Source of the DNA: Hymenobacter terrenus
Lineage (GTDB): Bacteria > Bacteroidota > Bacteroidia > Cytophagales > Hymenobacteraceae
Assembly (NCBI RefSeq): GCF_000972495.1
Contig: NZ_LATM01000001.1
Location: 269,241-333,240 of the forward strand
Direction: 5' to 3'
Length of the DNA: 64,000 nucleotides
Below, in pieces: positions 1-7,359 of this stretch. The notes under the pieces were generated by a model. The model ran no database searches. It was not told the DNA's origin and saw nothing but the letters and a program-made list of their open reading frames with translations. The translations under genes and the position numbers were made by a program. Each line of letters opens with the position of its first letter. Positions within the stretch are counted from its first letter, which is position 1.

Positions 1-19
1 CGAGGCCACGGAATTAATA

Positions 20-700
20 GTGAATATAGACTCGCAGTATTTTGAGCCTGCGGCAGTAGCTCCTGACCAAGAAGCCCGCAAGCAGCGTTCGGAAGCTACG
101 CTGCGGGCGCGTGAAATACCGGTGCTGCCCACACTGCCTGTTGTGGTGGGGGAGGCCGCGGCGGTTATCCGCCCGATTGATGAAGTAGTAAATCGGGCCC
201 TGGCTTTGTGCTACATCGGCCTGAAAAGTGAGGATACCGATGCGGCAACCCTGAACAAAGTAGCCCGGCAATACAACATATTCGACAAGCTCTCGCGTGA
301 AGAAAAGGCCTACGCCGACGACCCCACCCCCACGCAGGAGCAAGCCATTGCCGCCAACTGGCGCTACGAGAGCCTGCATGTGCTGCTCTGGGCGTTGGGC
401 TTCGTGGAGGAGCTAACGTTTCCAGACCAAACCTGCGACGTAGCTACCGATGTAGGCCAGATTGCCGGGCGCAGCGAGTTCGAGTTTCGAGTCCAGGCCC
501 GCCTGCGGCCTACGAGCGAAATCCTGGATGTCCTCGACCTGTTGTATCGCTGTTCCTGGGCCTGCGTCAACAACCGTGTGAAGGGAGTCGCCCCGCCGAA
601 GAGCCTCGACGGCAGTGTGGTGTATGAGTGGCATTATGCCTTAAACTGGCTAACCAATTACCAAGGCCAGGCCTGGGACGAAGTACGAACGGACACTTGA
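20..700 (+). CDS. DUF4272 domain-containing protein
   Basis: This protein of about 226 residues matches the DUF4272 pattern. It has an N-terminal R-x-E-A-T-L segment, a central WRYESLHVLLWALGF block at roughly residues 114-128, and a C-terminal YALNWL...WDEV...DT end. The family has no established biochemical role. There is no signal peptide, so it is probably cytoplasmic. The start is unsure: GTG at 20 is the first start codon seen, but the frame is open to the window edge, so the gene may begin upstream. It converges on the small gene at 710-973. The domain assignment is by recognition and the function is unknown. Confidence 0.75.
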   Translation: MNIDSQYFEPAAVAPDQEARKQRSEATLRAREIPVLPTLPVVVGEAAAVIRPIDEVVNRALALCYIGLKSEDTDAATLNKVARQYNIFDKLSREEKAYADDPTPTQEQAIAANWRYESLHVLLWALGFVEELTFPDQTCDVATDVGQIAGRSEFEFRVQARLRPTSEILDVLDLLYRCSWACVNNRVKGVAPPKSLDGSVVYEWHYALNWLTNYQGQAWDEVRTDT

Positions 701-709
701 TTTGGGGCG

Positions 710-973
710 CTACGCCGGTTCCATTTCCATGGCCACTACTTCTTGTTGGGAGGTTTCAGGAAGAAGTTCGGCCTGAGAATAGCTTGGCTCCGCTGGTGCA
801 TCTTCGGCCGGGTGGTGTAGCGCGGGCTGACCCATTATTGGAGGTATAGCTGATTGCGCGGCGGCCTGTGCCTGCCAACGGGCCACATCCTGGGCGGTGT
901 ACTTGGTCCAGACACCCTCCCGAAAGCCGGCCAGAAACAGTGCCAGCAGCGCGAATAAGATACCAAACATCAT
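710..973 (-). CDS. small single-pass membrane protein, hypothetical
   Basis: An 87-residue ORF begins with a hydrophobic segment (MMFGILFALLALFLAGF), followed by a charged linker and an acidic, Ala/Pro/Glu-rich tail. The layout suggests a single N-terminal membrane helix with a soluble tail. No family is recognised. It lies tail-to-tail with the DUF4272 gene, 9 bases apart, and has no partner on its own strand nearby. The amino-acid make-up suits a real small membrane protein better than a shadow frame, but nothing else supports it. Confidence 0.45.
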   Translation of the reverse strand: MMFGILFALLALFLAGFREGVWTKYTAQDVARWQAQAAAQSAIPPIMGQPALHHPAEDAPAEPSYSQAELLPETSQQEVVAMEMEPA

Positions 974-1157
974 AGCATGCGCAATAAAAAGGACTCCCGC
1001 TGAATAGCGGCCGGGGCTTGTACTTCTGGCAGTTCAAAAAGTTGCTGCTCGTTGGCCGCACTTCGACGGCTCTGGTACTTTACCTGTCGAACAGAGGCTT
1101 TTATTAGATAATCTAATATCCGGCGCGCCATTGGTTTGCTTGAATGACTCCGGGCTG

Positions 1158-2072
1158 CTACCCCACCAGCAGGGCTTTCCAGGCCTCTACCAGCCGGCCT
1201 TCCGCCAGCAACTGCCGGCCCAGCAGCAATAATTGCTTCTTCAGTTCCGAGATATCGTCGTGGTACTTGTTGAGGATGTAGGCCACCATCGGCTCCGTTT
1301 TGAAGGCCTCAATTTCGGCCGGCGTGGGCAGCGCATTCTGCTCGATATTGGCCAGACGGCCCAGCTCGTTGCCGGTCAGTACGTCGCTATTGCGCATGAA
1401 GTCGGGTAGTTGGTCGATGCCGATGCCGATGTGACGGTTGGGCTTGGGTACTTCGAAGAGGCTGGTACCGTTGGCGCGGCAGTACCAGTCGCCGCCGAGG
1501 CGGGCCACGGCGTCGAGCTTGAACGGGTCGATGCCGGTGGCGTTGGGCAGGAGAATGTCGTAGCGAAAGTGGGCGCGTACCACCCGGCAAATGACGAGGT
1601 TGCCGGCGCCGTTGTTTTGGCCCAGCTCAATTACCTGCTCCACTATGCACTCGAAGGCCGCCGGGGCTTCGGCCACGCGGGGGGGGCGCACCTGCTCCGA
1701 AGCCAGCTCTGTCAGGCCGGCCTTGGTGAATTCATTGATACCCTTTTCGTACTCGGTGCTGGCCAGCGACATTTGCTCGACCATGGCGAAATCGCAGATG
1801 TTGATGACGACTTCGGGCACCTCGCGGATATTTTGCAGCGTGTGTTTCTGAGAGTTGTCGCGGACGCGGTTGGCGGGCGAAAACACGAGAATGGGCGGGT
1901 TGGAGCTGAATGCGTTGAAGAAGCTATAAGGGCTGAGGTTGACGCCGCCCTCGGCATCAATGGTGCTAGCGAAGGCTACCGGGCGCGGGGCAACGGCCCC
2001 CACCATGAAGGGGTGCCATTCGCTGGGCTTGAGGTCGGCGGGGGTGAGGGAGTGGAAAGTGGGGAGAGGCAT
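1158..2072 (-). CDS. flavin reductase family protein (FMN-binding split barrel)
   Basis: This 304-residue protein has the flavin-reductase/DIM6-NTAB fold signature. The N-terminus carries a P-F-M-V-G-A-V-A-P-R-P-V-A-F-A-S strand followed by N-L-S-P-Y-S-F-F-N, then NPPILVFSPA near residue 60; these form the FMN-binding split barrel. Members reduce or bind FMN and often serve oxygenases or detoxification; the substrate cannot be read from sequence. The C-terminal ~100 residues (EIEAFKTEPMVAYILNKYHDDI onward) form a helical extension. It is divergent from the M28 peptidase at 2136, with 63 bases between starts, so the promoters must lie within or close to the coding ends. Confidence 0.85.
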   Translation of the reverse strand: MPLPTFHSLTPADLKPSEWHPFMVGAVAPRPVAFASTIDAEGGVNLSPYSFFNAFSSNPPILVFSPANRVRDNSQKHTLQNIREVPEVVINICDFAMVEQMSLASTEYEKGINEFTKAGLTELASEQVRPPRVAEAPAAFECIVEQVIELGQNNGAGNLVICRVVRAHFRYDILLPNATGIDPFKLDAVARLGGDWYCRANGTSLFEVPKPNRHIGIGIDQLPDFMRNSDVLTGNELGRLANIEQNALPTPAEIEAFKTEPMVAYILNKYHDDISELKKQLLLLGRQLLAEGRLVEAWKALLVG

Positions 2073-2135
2073 GGCGGAAATAGAAAGCGTCGCTACACGG
2101 CGGGTGAACCGCCAAAGCTAAGTAGCTTTAGCCGC

Positions 2136-3086
2136 ATGAAAGCAGCTTTAGCATCCTCCCTGTGCCTGTGCCTGAGTCTGGCGGGCTGGGGCGGCGCGCC
2201 GCGGGCCGTGGCCCAGGCCTTGCCGCCAGCCGATACCATCCGGCTGCGCCAGCACCTGCGGTTTCTCACCACTACGCCACAGCCGCGCAACTACCAGCAG
2301 CCGGCCGTGCTCGACTCGGTGGCGGGCTACATAGTCCGGGAGCTGCGGGCCGCCGGTGCCAGCGCAGTTGGGACGCAGCCTTATGCCGTGCGCGGGCAAA
2401 CGTACCGTAACGTGCTAGGGTCGTTTGGGCCGAAGGAAGGTCCCCGGCTCATCATTGGGGCGCACTACGACGTGTGCGGCGACCAGCCCGGCGCCGACGA
2501 CAACGGCACCGGCGTAGCGGCCCTGCTGGAGCTGGCCCGGCTGCTGGGCCAGCAGTCCGCCTTGCCCTACCGCATCGATTTGGTGGCTTACACGCTGGAA
2601 GAACCGCCGTTTTTCCGGACTTCCAACATGGGCAGCTACGTGCACGCCGCCTCTCTAAAAGCAGCGGGCGTGCCGGTGCGCGGCATGATAGCGCTCGAAA
2701 TGCTGGGCTACTACGATGACCGGCGCGGCAGCCAGCATTATCCGATTTGGCCGCTCAAGTTCATCTACGGCAGCCGGGGGAACTACGTGACCGTGGCCCA
2801 GAAATTCGGCAACGGCCGCTTCGGGCGGCAGTTTGCGCGGCGCTACCGGCAGGTGGCCACATTGCCCGTGAAACGGTTTAAGGCGCCGGCCTGGTTGCCG
2901 GGCATCGATTTCTCGGACCACCTCAACTATTGGAAATTCGGCTATCCGGCGGTGCTGCTGACCGACACCGCCTTTTACCGCAACCGGAGCTATCACCAAG
3001 CCACCGACACGCTGGCCCGACTTGACCTGCTACGCTTGAGCTTGGCGGTGGATGCCCTGCTAGCGGCGTTGCAGGGTGGGGAGTAA
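2136..3086 (+). CDS. M28 family zinc peptidase, secreted
   Basis: A 316-residue protein with an N-terminal signal peptide (MKAALASSLCLCLSLAGWG...AVAQA). It carries the M28 co-catalytic zinc motifs: G-A-H-Y-D-V near residue 111, A-D-D-N-G-T-G shortly after, the E-E pair in Y-T-L-E-E-P-P, and a late H in R-S-Y-H-Q-A-T-D-T. Related enzymes are periplasmic or secreted aminopeptidases, or glutaminyl-cyclase-like proteins; the exact reaction is not decidable here. The frame is open far upstream, antisense to the flavin reductase gene, but only the ATG at 2136 gives a signal peptide. No terminator is obvious. Confidence 0.85.
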   Translation: MKAALASSLCLCLSLAGWGGAPRAVAQALPPADTIRLRQHLRFLTTTPQPRNYQQPAVLDSVAGYIVRELRAAGASAVGTQPYAVRGQTYRNVLGSFGPKEGPRLIIGAHYDVCGDQPGADDNGTGVAALLELARLLGQQSALPYRIDLVAYTLEEPPFFRTSNMGSYVHAASLKAAGVPVRGMIALEMLGYYDDRRGSQHYPIWPLKFIYGSRGNYVTVAQKFGNGRFGRQFARRYRQVATLPVKRFKAPAWLPGIDFSDHLNYWKFGYPAVLLTDTAFYRNRSYHQATDTLARLDLLRLSLAVDALLAALQGGE

Positions 3087-3126
3087 GCACTCACTAATGA
3101 ATGATTAATTATTTGCTAAACTGTTA

Positions 3127-3134
3127 TATGTTTG
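3127..3134 (+). promoter_or_regulatory. putative -7 promoter box of the InsA-like gene
   Basis: TATGTTTG fits the Bacteroidota -7 consensus TAnnTTTG and lies 46 bases before the ATG at 3181, in an AT-rich gap. No well-spaced -33 TTTG was found, so this is only a candidate. Confidence 0.35.
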
Positions 3135-3180
3135 CTCAGTAGCTATAGGTTTTGTTGGTTTAAGCTCAGCATTTCGTATC

Positions 3181-3603
3181 ATGACCAGTCCTGCTTGCCC
3201 CAAATGCGAATCGAAAGAGGCCACTAAAAGTGGGGTTGTGAACAACCGGCAGCGGTTTCGGTGCAAAACCTGCGGCTACCACTACACAGTGGCCAAAATG
3301 GGGCGCGAGGTAGATAGTTACTACGTTATTAAGGCCTTACAGCTTTACATCGAGGGCGTCAGCTATCGGGAGATTGAGCGGCTGCTGGGCGTGAGCCACG
3401 TGAGCGTGATGAACTGGGTGAAGAAATACGGGGTGAAGGCGCCCCGACAAACGGATTACCATCCGACGTATAAGATATTTAATCAAAGTGAATTAGCGGC
3501 TTTTTTTCAGATTCCCGGCAATCTGAAGGGTGCGGGAATGGTGGTGACGGAACTGGGGGATAAGTTTATGGTGATACGCTGGGAGCGGTTTCGGGCTGGC
3601 TAG
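3181..3603 (+). CDS. orphan InsA-like zinc-ribbon/HTH protein
   Basis: A 140-residue protein. Residues 1-40 form a zinc ribbon (CPKC ... CKTCGYHYTV) as in the IS1 InsA N-terminus. Residues 50-85 form a helix-turn-helix (YIEGVSYREIERLLGVSHVSVMNWVKKYG). The last ~50 residues (YKIFNQSELAAFFQI...MVIRWERFRAG) are not part of InsA. No InsB-type catalytic partner or inverted repeats follow, so this is not a working IS1. It may be a domesticated transposase DNA-binding protein acting as a regulator. It lies upstream of the porin and carboxylate cluster on the same strand. Function is inference. Confidence 0.65.
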   Translation: MTSPACPKCESKEATKSGVVNNRQRFRCKTCGYHYTVAKMGREVDSYYVIKALQLYIEGVSYREIERLLGVSHVSVMNWVKKYGVKAPRQTDYHPTYKIFNQSELAAFFQIPGNLKGAGMVVTELGDKFMVIRWERFRAG

Positions 3604-3759
3604 TGAGCCGGGAGCTATGGCAATTAGCAAAACGACCGCAGGGGAGTAGCTAATGGAAGGGGAAGGCTGCTACTTAGCCGCTGCTAAGGCTGGCCCGGTG
3701 CGCGCCGGGTCAAGTGGTGCTGCTTCAACCTCATCCATTCACCCATTCTTTTCTTGCTT

Positions 3760-5367
3760 ATGCGAATTCCTCGCTACGCTTTAGCCCTGAGCGGCTTGAT
3801 GTTGGCTGGTGCCGGTGCGTCCTATGGCCAGGTGACCCCCACGCCTCCGCCCATCACTACGCCGTTGCCCGCCGGAAACAATCCGGCCCCCTCGGGCCAG
3901 CAAACGCCCTCGCCTCCTGTGGCCCCGGCCGCGGGCAGCGCCGCCGCGCCCACGCCCACCGAATCGGTGCCCTACGGGGCGGGCATGAAGGTGAACCTTT
4001 CGCCCGACGGCTCCAAGTACCTGCGCTTCTATACGTGGCACCAAATCTGGACCCGCTACACCGAGAACAACAGCAACACCGAGCGGGCCCCCGGCAAGCT
4101 GCAGAGTGACCAAATCGACTTTGCCATCCGGCGCTCGCGTCTCATCGTGCTGTCGCAGTTGAACCCCAGATTTCTGATTTACACACACATCGGCATCAAC
4201 AACCAGACGGCAGTGAGCGGCGGGGTGGCCCCGGCCACGGATGCCAAGAAGCCGCAGCTGTTCATTCACGAAGCCGTGGTGGAGTACAAAATCAACAAGT
4301 ACCTGAGCCTGGGGGCGGGCATGCACTACCAAAACGGCCTCTCGCGCCTGACGCGGGCCAGCACGCTCAACTTCCTGACGATGGACGCGCCGCTGACGAA
4401 CTGGCCCACCATCGAGGCCATCGACCAGTTTGCCCGGGGCATTGGGGCCTACGCCAAGGGGCGGGTGAGCCGGCTCGACTACGCGTTTAGTGTGAATGAG
4501 TCGCTGCTTACCAACCAGACGGGGGCCTTTAGCACGGTGCTGGGATTGGGCGCGACCAATGCCGCCACCGGCACTAATACGGGCCGCAACGTGGCCGAAT
4601 ACAACCCGCAGGGCACCAGCCACATCTATCAGGGCTATTTATCCTGGGAGTTCCTGGAATTGGAATCCAACTTCATTCCGTTCAACGTGGGTTCGTATTT
4701 GGGCACGAAACGCGTATTTAACCTGGGTGGCGGCTTCTTCTACAACGCGGACGGCATGGTGTCGCGCTCCAGCAGCAGCGTCATCTCCGGCACCGGTATT
4801 GCGGAGCTGACGGCGGCGGGCCTTACTTCGTACAACCGGTTTCCCACCGAGAAGCACGACATCGGCCTGTGGTCGCTCGATGCCTTTTTCGACACGCCCA
4901 TCAACAAGGAAACGGGCACGGCCTTCACCGCCTACGCCGTGTACTACAACTTCGACATGGGCCCCAACCACGTGCGCTTCATCGGGGCATCGAACCCCGG
5001 CTACGGCACCAACGCCCGCCGGGGCAACGCCGTGCCGCATTCCGGCACGGGCCAGGTGGGCTTTGTGGAGGCGGGCTACCTGCTGCCCAAAAACCTGCTG
5101 GGCCCCAAAATGCGGGTGCAGCCCTACGCCTCTTACTTGCTGGCGGGCTACGAAGGCCTGCGCACCGCCGATAATGAGCAGAAGAACGTGAACATCGCCG
5201 ACGTAGGCGCCAACTTCTACCTTGACGGGCACAACGCCAAGTTTACCATCAACTACCGCCACCGGCCCGACTTCTCGCTGCCGACCGGCACACCCAGCAC
5301 CGTGACGGCTCCCACCGACGTGCGGTACCGCCCCGAAATCACGCTGCAAACCCAGATTTTTCTGTAA
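3760..5367 (+). CDS. outer-membrane porin (OprP/OprO-like)
   Basis: A 535-residue protein with a signal peptide (MRIPRYALALSGLMLAGAGASYGQ), then a Pro/Thr-rich linker to about residue 75. The rest is a beta-barrel-like body with alternating strands rich in Y, F, G and N, such as YLRFYTWHQIWTRYTENN, KLQSDQIDFAIRRSRLIV and FTINYRHRP. This resembles phosphate-selective-porin (OprP/O) proteins. It ends in a hydrophobic ITLQTQIFL strand typical of barrels. The ATG at 3760 is chosen over TTG at 3754 because it starts the signal peptide. It is 48 bases before the MFS gene, suggesting a joint transcript and a role in outer-membrane entry of the same substrate. Substrate is inferred. Confidence 0.75.
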   Translation: MRIPRYALALSGLMLAGAGASYGQVTPTPPPITTPLPAGNNPAPSGQQTPSPPVAPAAGSAAAPTPTESVPYGAGMKVNLSPDGSKYLRFYTWHQIWTRYTENNSNTERAPGKLQSDQIDFAIRRSRLIVLSQLNPRFLIYTHIGINNQTAVSGGVAPATDAKKPQLFIHEAVVEYKINKYLSLGAGMHYQNGLSRLTRASTLNFLTMDAPLTNWPTIEAIDQFARGIGAYAKGRVSRLDYAFSVNESLLTNQTGAFSTVLGLGATNAATGTNTGRNVAEYNPQGTSHIYQGYLSWEFLELESNFIPFNVGSYLGTKRVFNLGGGFFYNADGMVSRSSSSVISGTGIAELTAAGLTSYNRFPTEKHDIGLWSLDAFFDTPINKETGTAFTAYAVYYNFDMGPNHVRFIGASNPGYGTNARRGNAVPHSGTGQVGFVEAGYLLPKNLLGPKMRVQPYASYLLAGYEGLRTADNEQKNVNIADVGANFYLDGHNAKFTINYRHRPDFSLPTGTPSTVTAPTDVRYRPEITLQTQIFL

Positions 5368-5415
5368 GCGCGGTCCCGCTCATTTTTCTAACGCAACCCC
5401 ATTTTCGCTTCAATC

Positions 5416-6924
5416 ATGGAACAAAGCATTGCTCCCACCGGGTACGGCACCTCGGTGGACACGCCGACTGCCCACGACAATAACAACACGCCGACCAGCA
5501 AAATCTGGCAGGTAATCACCGCCTCCTCGGTGGGCACGGTCATCGAGTGGTACGACTTCTATATTTTCGGTTCGCTCACGCCGATTATCTCCACGCTGTT
5601 TTTTCCTAAAACCAACCCCGTGGCCGCCTTGCTGAGCACGCTGGCGCTGTTTGCGACGGGCTTTGTGGTGCGGCCGTTTGGAGCCATCGTCTTCGGCCGC
5701 CTCGGCGACATGGTGGGGCGCAAGTACACGTTTCTGCTTACGCTGCTGCTGATGGGCGGCTCCACGTTTGCCATTGGCCTGGTGCCGACGTACGCCAGCA
5801 TCGGGCTGGCAGCGCCCTTTATCCTGCTCATACTGCGCCTGGTGCAGGGCCTGGCGCTGGGCGGCGAATACGGTGGCGCCACCACCTACGTGGCCGAGCA
5901 CTCGCCCGACAAGCAGCGCGGCTACTATACCAGCTTTATTCAGACCACCGCCACTGTGGGCTTGTTCGTGAGCATCGCCGTGATTGTCGGCACCCGCAAA
6001 ATCGTGGGCGAGGACGTGTTCAAGGAGTGGGGCTGGCGCATTCCGTTTCTCATCTCCTTTTTCCTGGTGATTGCGTCCTACTACATCCGGCGCAAGCTGC
6101 ACGAGTCGCCGCTGTTTGCCCAGGCCAAGGCCAAGGGCACTACCAGCACCAACCCACTCCGCGACTCATTTGTGAAGCCCGAAAACCGCCGCCTGGTGAT
6201 ACTGGCCCTGTTGGGAGCCACTATGGGTCAGGGCGTGGTGTGGTACACGGGGCAGTTCTACGCGTATTTCTTCTTGCAAACCGTGCTGAAAGTTGACCTC
6301 GTACCGGCCTCCACCATCCTGTGTATTGCCTTGCTGCTGGCCACGCCATTCTTCATCTACTTCGGAGCATTGTCCGACCGCATCGGACGTAAGCGCATCA
6401 TCATGATGGGCCTGTTGTGCGGCGCACTGTTCACCATTCCGATTTTCTACGGCATGAAGCAGTTCGCGGGGCCGCTCACTGAAAAAACGTCCGCCATCCC
6501 CGCAACCGTCGACGCCGCTGGCAAGGCCGTGGATGCCGTGCCGGCCGTGATGGTGGCCGCCGAGCCCAATCTGGTGGCCCTGACGGTGCTGGTGTTCTGC
6601 CTCGTCTTGTTCGTGACCATGGCCTACGGCCCGATTGCTGCCTATCTGGTTGAGCTGTTTCCTACCAAGGTGCGCTACACTTCGCTCTCGCTGCCTTACC
6701 ACATCGGCAATGGTATTTTCGGGGGGCTCGTGCCACTGATTTCTACCTCGCTCGTAGCCTACGCCTCTTCCCAGCCGGATGGCTTCCTCAAGGAGCACAG
6801 CATCTACTTTGGCTTGGTCTATCCGGTGGTCATCGCGGCCATTTGCTTCCTCTACGGGTCGGCCAAAATGAAGGACATCCGCAACGTGAAGCTGATGGAT
6901 GAGCAGCCCGCGGCGGGCGCTTAA
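5416..6924 (+). CDS. MFS transporter, metabolite:H+ symporter (MHS) type
   Basis: A 502-residue inner-membrane transporter with about 12 hydrophobic helices. It shows MHS (ProP/ShiA/KgtP-like) signatures: GTVIEWYDFYIFGSL at the first helix, RLGDMVGRKYTF in loop 2-3, RLVQGLALGGEYGGA in helix 4, and SDRIGRKR in loop 8-9. An insertion of about 40 residues (KTSAIPATVDAAGKAVDAVP) follows helix 9. Family members co-transport protons with organic acids, betaines or shikimate. Its position between a porin and a kinase/acyl-CoA-synthetase cluster suggests a monocarboxylate or other organic acid; that is inference. A terminator-like hairpin follows. Confidence 0.88.
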   Translation: MEQSIAPTGYGTSVDTPTAHDNNNTPTSKIWQVITASSVGTVIEWYDFYIFGSLTPIISTLFFPKTNPVAALLSTLALFATGFVVRPFGAIVFGRLGDMVGRKYTFLLTLLLMGGSTFAIGLVPTYASIGLAAPFILLILRLVQGLALGGEYGGATTYVAEHSPDKQRGYYTSFIQTTATVGLFVSIAVIVGTRKIVGEDVFKEWGWRIPFLISFFLVIASYYIRRKLHESPLFAQAKAKGTTSTNPLRDSFVKPENRRLVILALLGATMGQGVVWYTGQFYAYFFLQTVLKVDLVPASTILCIALLLATPFFIYFGALSDRIGRKRIIMMGLLCGALFTIPIFYGMKQFAGPLTEKTSAIPATVDAAGKAVDAVPAVMVAAEPNLVALTVLVFCLVLFVTMAYGPIAAYLVELFPTKVRYTSLSLPYHIGNGIFGGLVPLISTSLVAYASSQPDGFLKEHSIYFGLVYPVVIAAICFLYGSAKMKDIRNVKLMDEQPAAGA

Positions 6925-6952
6925 CTGCTTCGCGCATCGCTCACGAGTTCAC

Positions 6953-6987
6953 AAAAAAGCCGCTGGTCCATAGGGCTGGCGGCTTTT
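6953..6987 (+). terminator. intrinsic terminator after the MFS gene
   Basis: A 9-bp stem, AAAAGCCGC with GCGGCTTTT, ends in a T run shortly after the MFS stop at 6924. Confidence 0.65.
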
Positions 6988-7033
6988 CGATTAAATTGGA
7001 AGGCCAACCCAACCCTTGGGGCACTCCCACTTC

Positions 7034-7282
7034 ATGCCCACCATGCCTGATTTCCCGCCACCACCCTCGCCGCATCCCGAGCGGGCCGCACCGCGCCTCG
7101 ACCAGCGCCTGCTGTTCCTGGCTGGATTGTTTGCGGTATTGCTCAATTTTCCCCTGCTAGCCGTGTTCGACCACGACGGCCGGGTGGGCGGAGTGCCCGT
7201 CCTCTATTTATACGTGTTGTTGCTCTGGATTTTGCTGGTAGGCCTAACCGCGTACCTGGTGCGAAAAACCAAGGAGGAATGA
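7034..7282 (+). CDS. small two-helix membrane protein beside the symporter-kinase
   Basis: An 82-residue protein with a proline-rich N-terminus and two membrane helices (LLFLAGLFAVLLNFPLLAVF and LYLYVLLLWILLVGLTAYLV), ending in a positive tail (RKTKEE). It resembles the small subunits or companion proteins encoded just ahead of sodium/solute symporters, but no named family is certain. ATG at 7034 or 7043 is likelier than TTG at 7016. It is 77 bases upstream of the symporter-kinase gene, so a structural or co-transport role with that protein is a reasonable guess. Confidence 0.7.
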   Translation: MPTMPDFPPPPSPHPERAAPRLDQRLLFLAGLFAVLLNFPLLAVFDHDGRVGGVPVLYLYVLLLWILLVGLTAYLVRKTKEE

Positions 7283-7359
7283 GGAATTAAAAAACGAATT
7301 CCCTCTACCCGCATCCCCAATTACTCCTTTCCTTCTTCCCATTTCCCCTCTCCCAAAAA

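Noticed and set aside
1410..2135. Upstream extension of the M28 peptidase frame, fused in one long ORF
   Set aside because: It runs antisense to the flavin reductase gene, has no domain, and the signal peptide begins at 2136.
3181..3603. Functional IS1 insertion sequence
   Set aside because: Only an InsA-like part is present; no catalytic InsB gene, no terminal inverted repeats, no target duplication seen.
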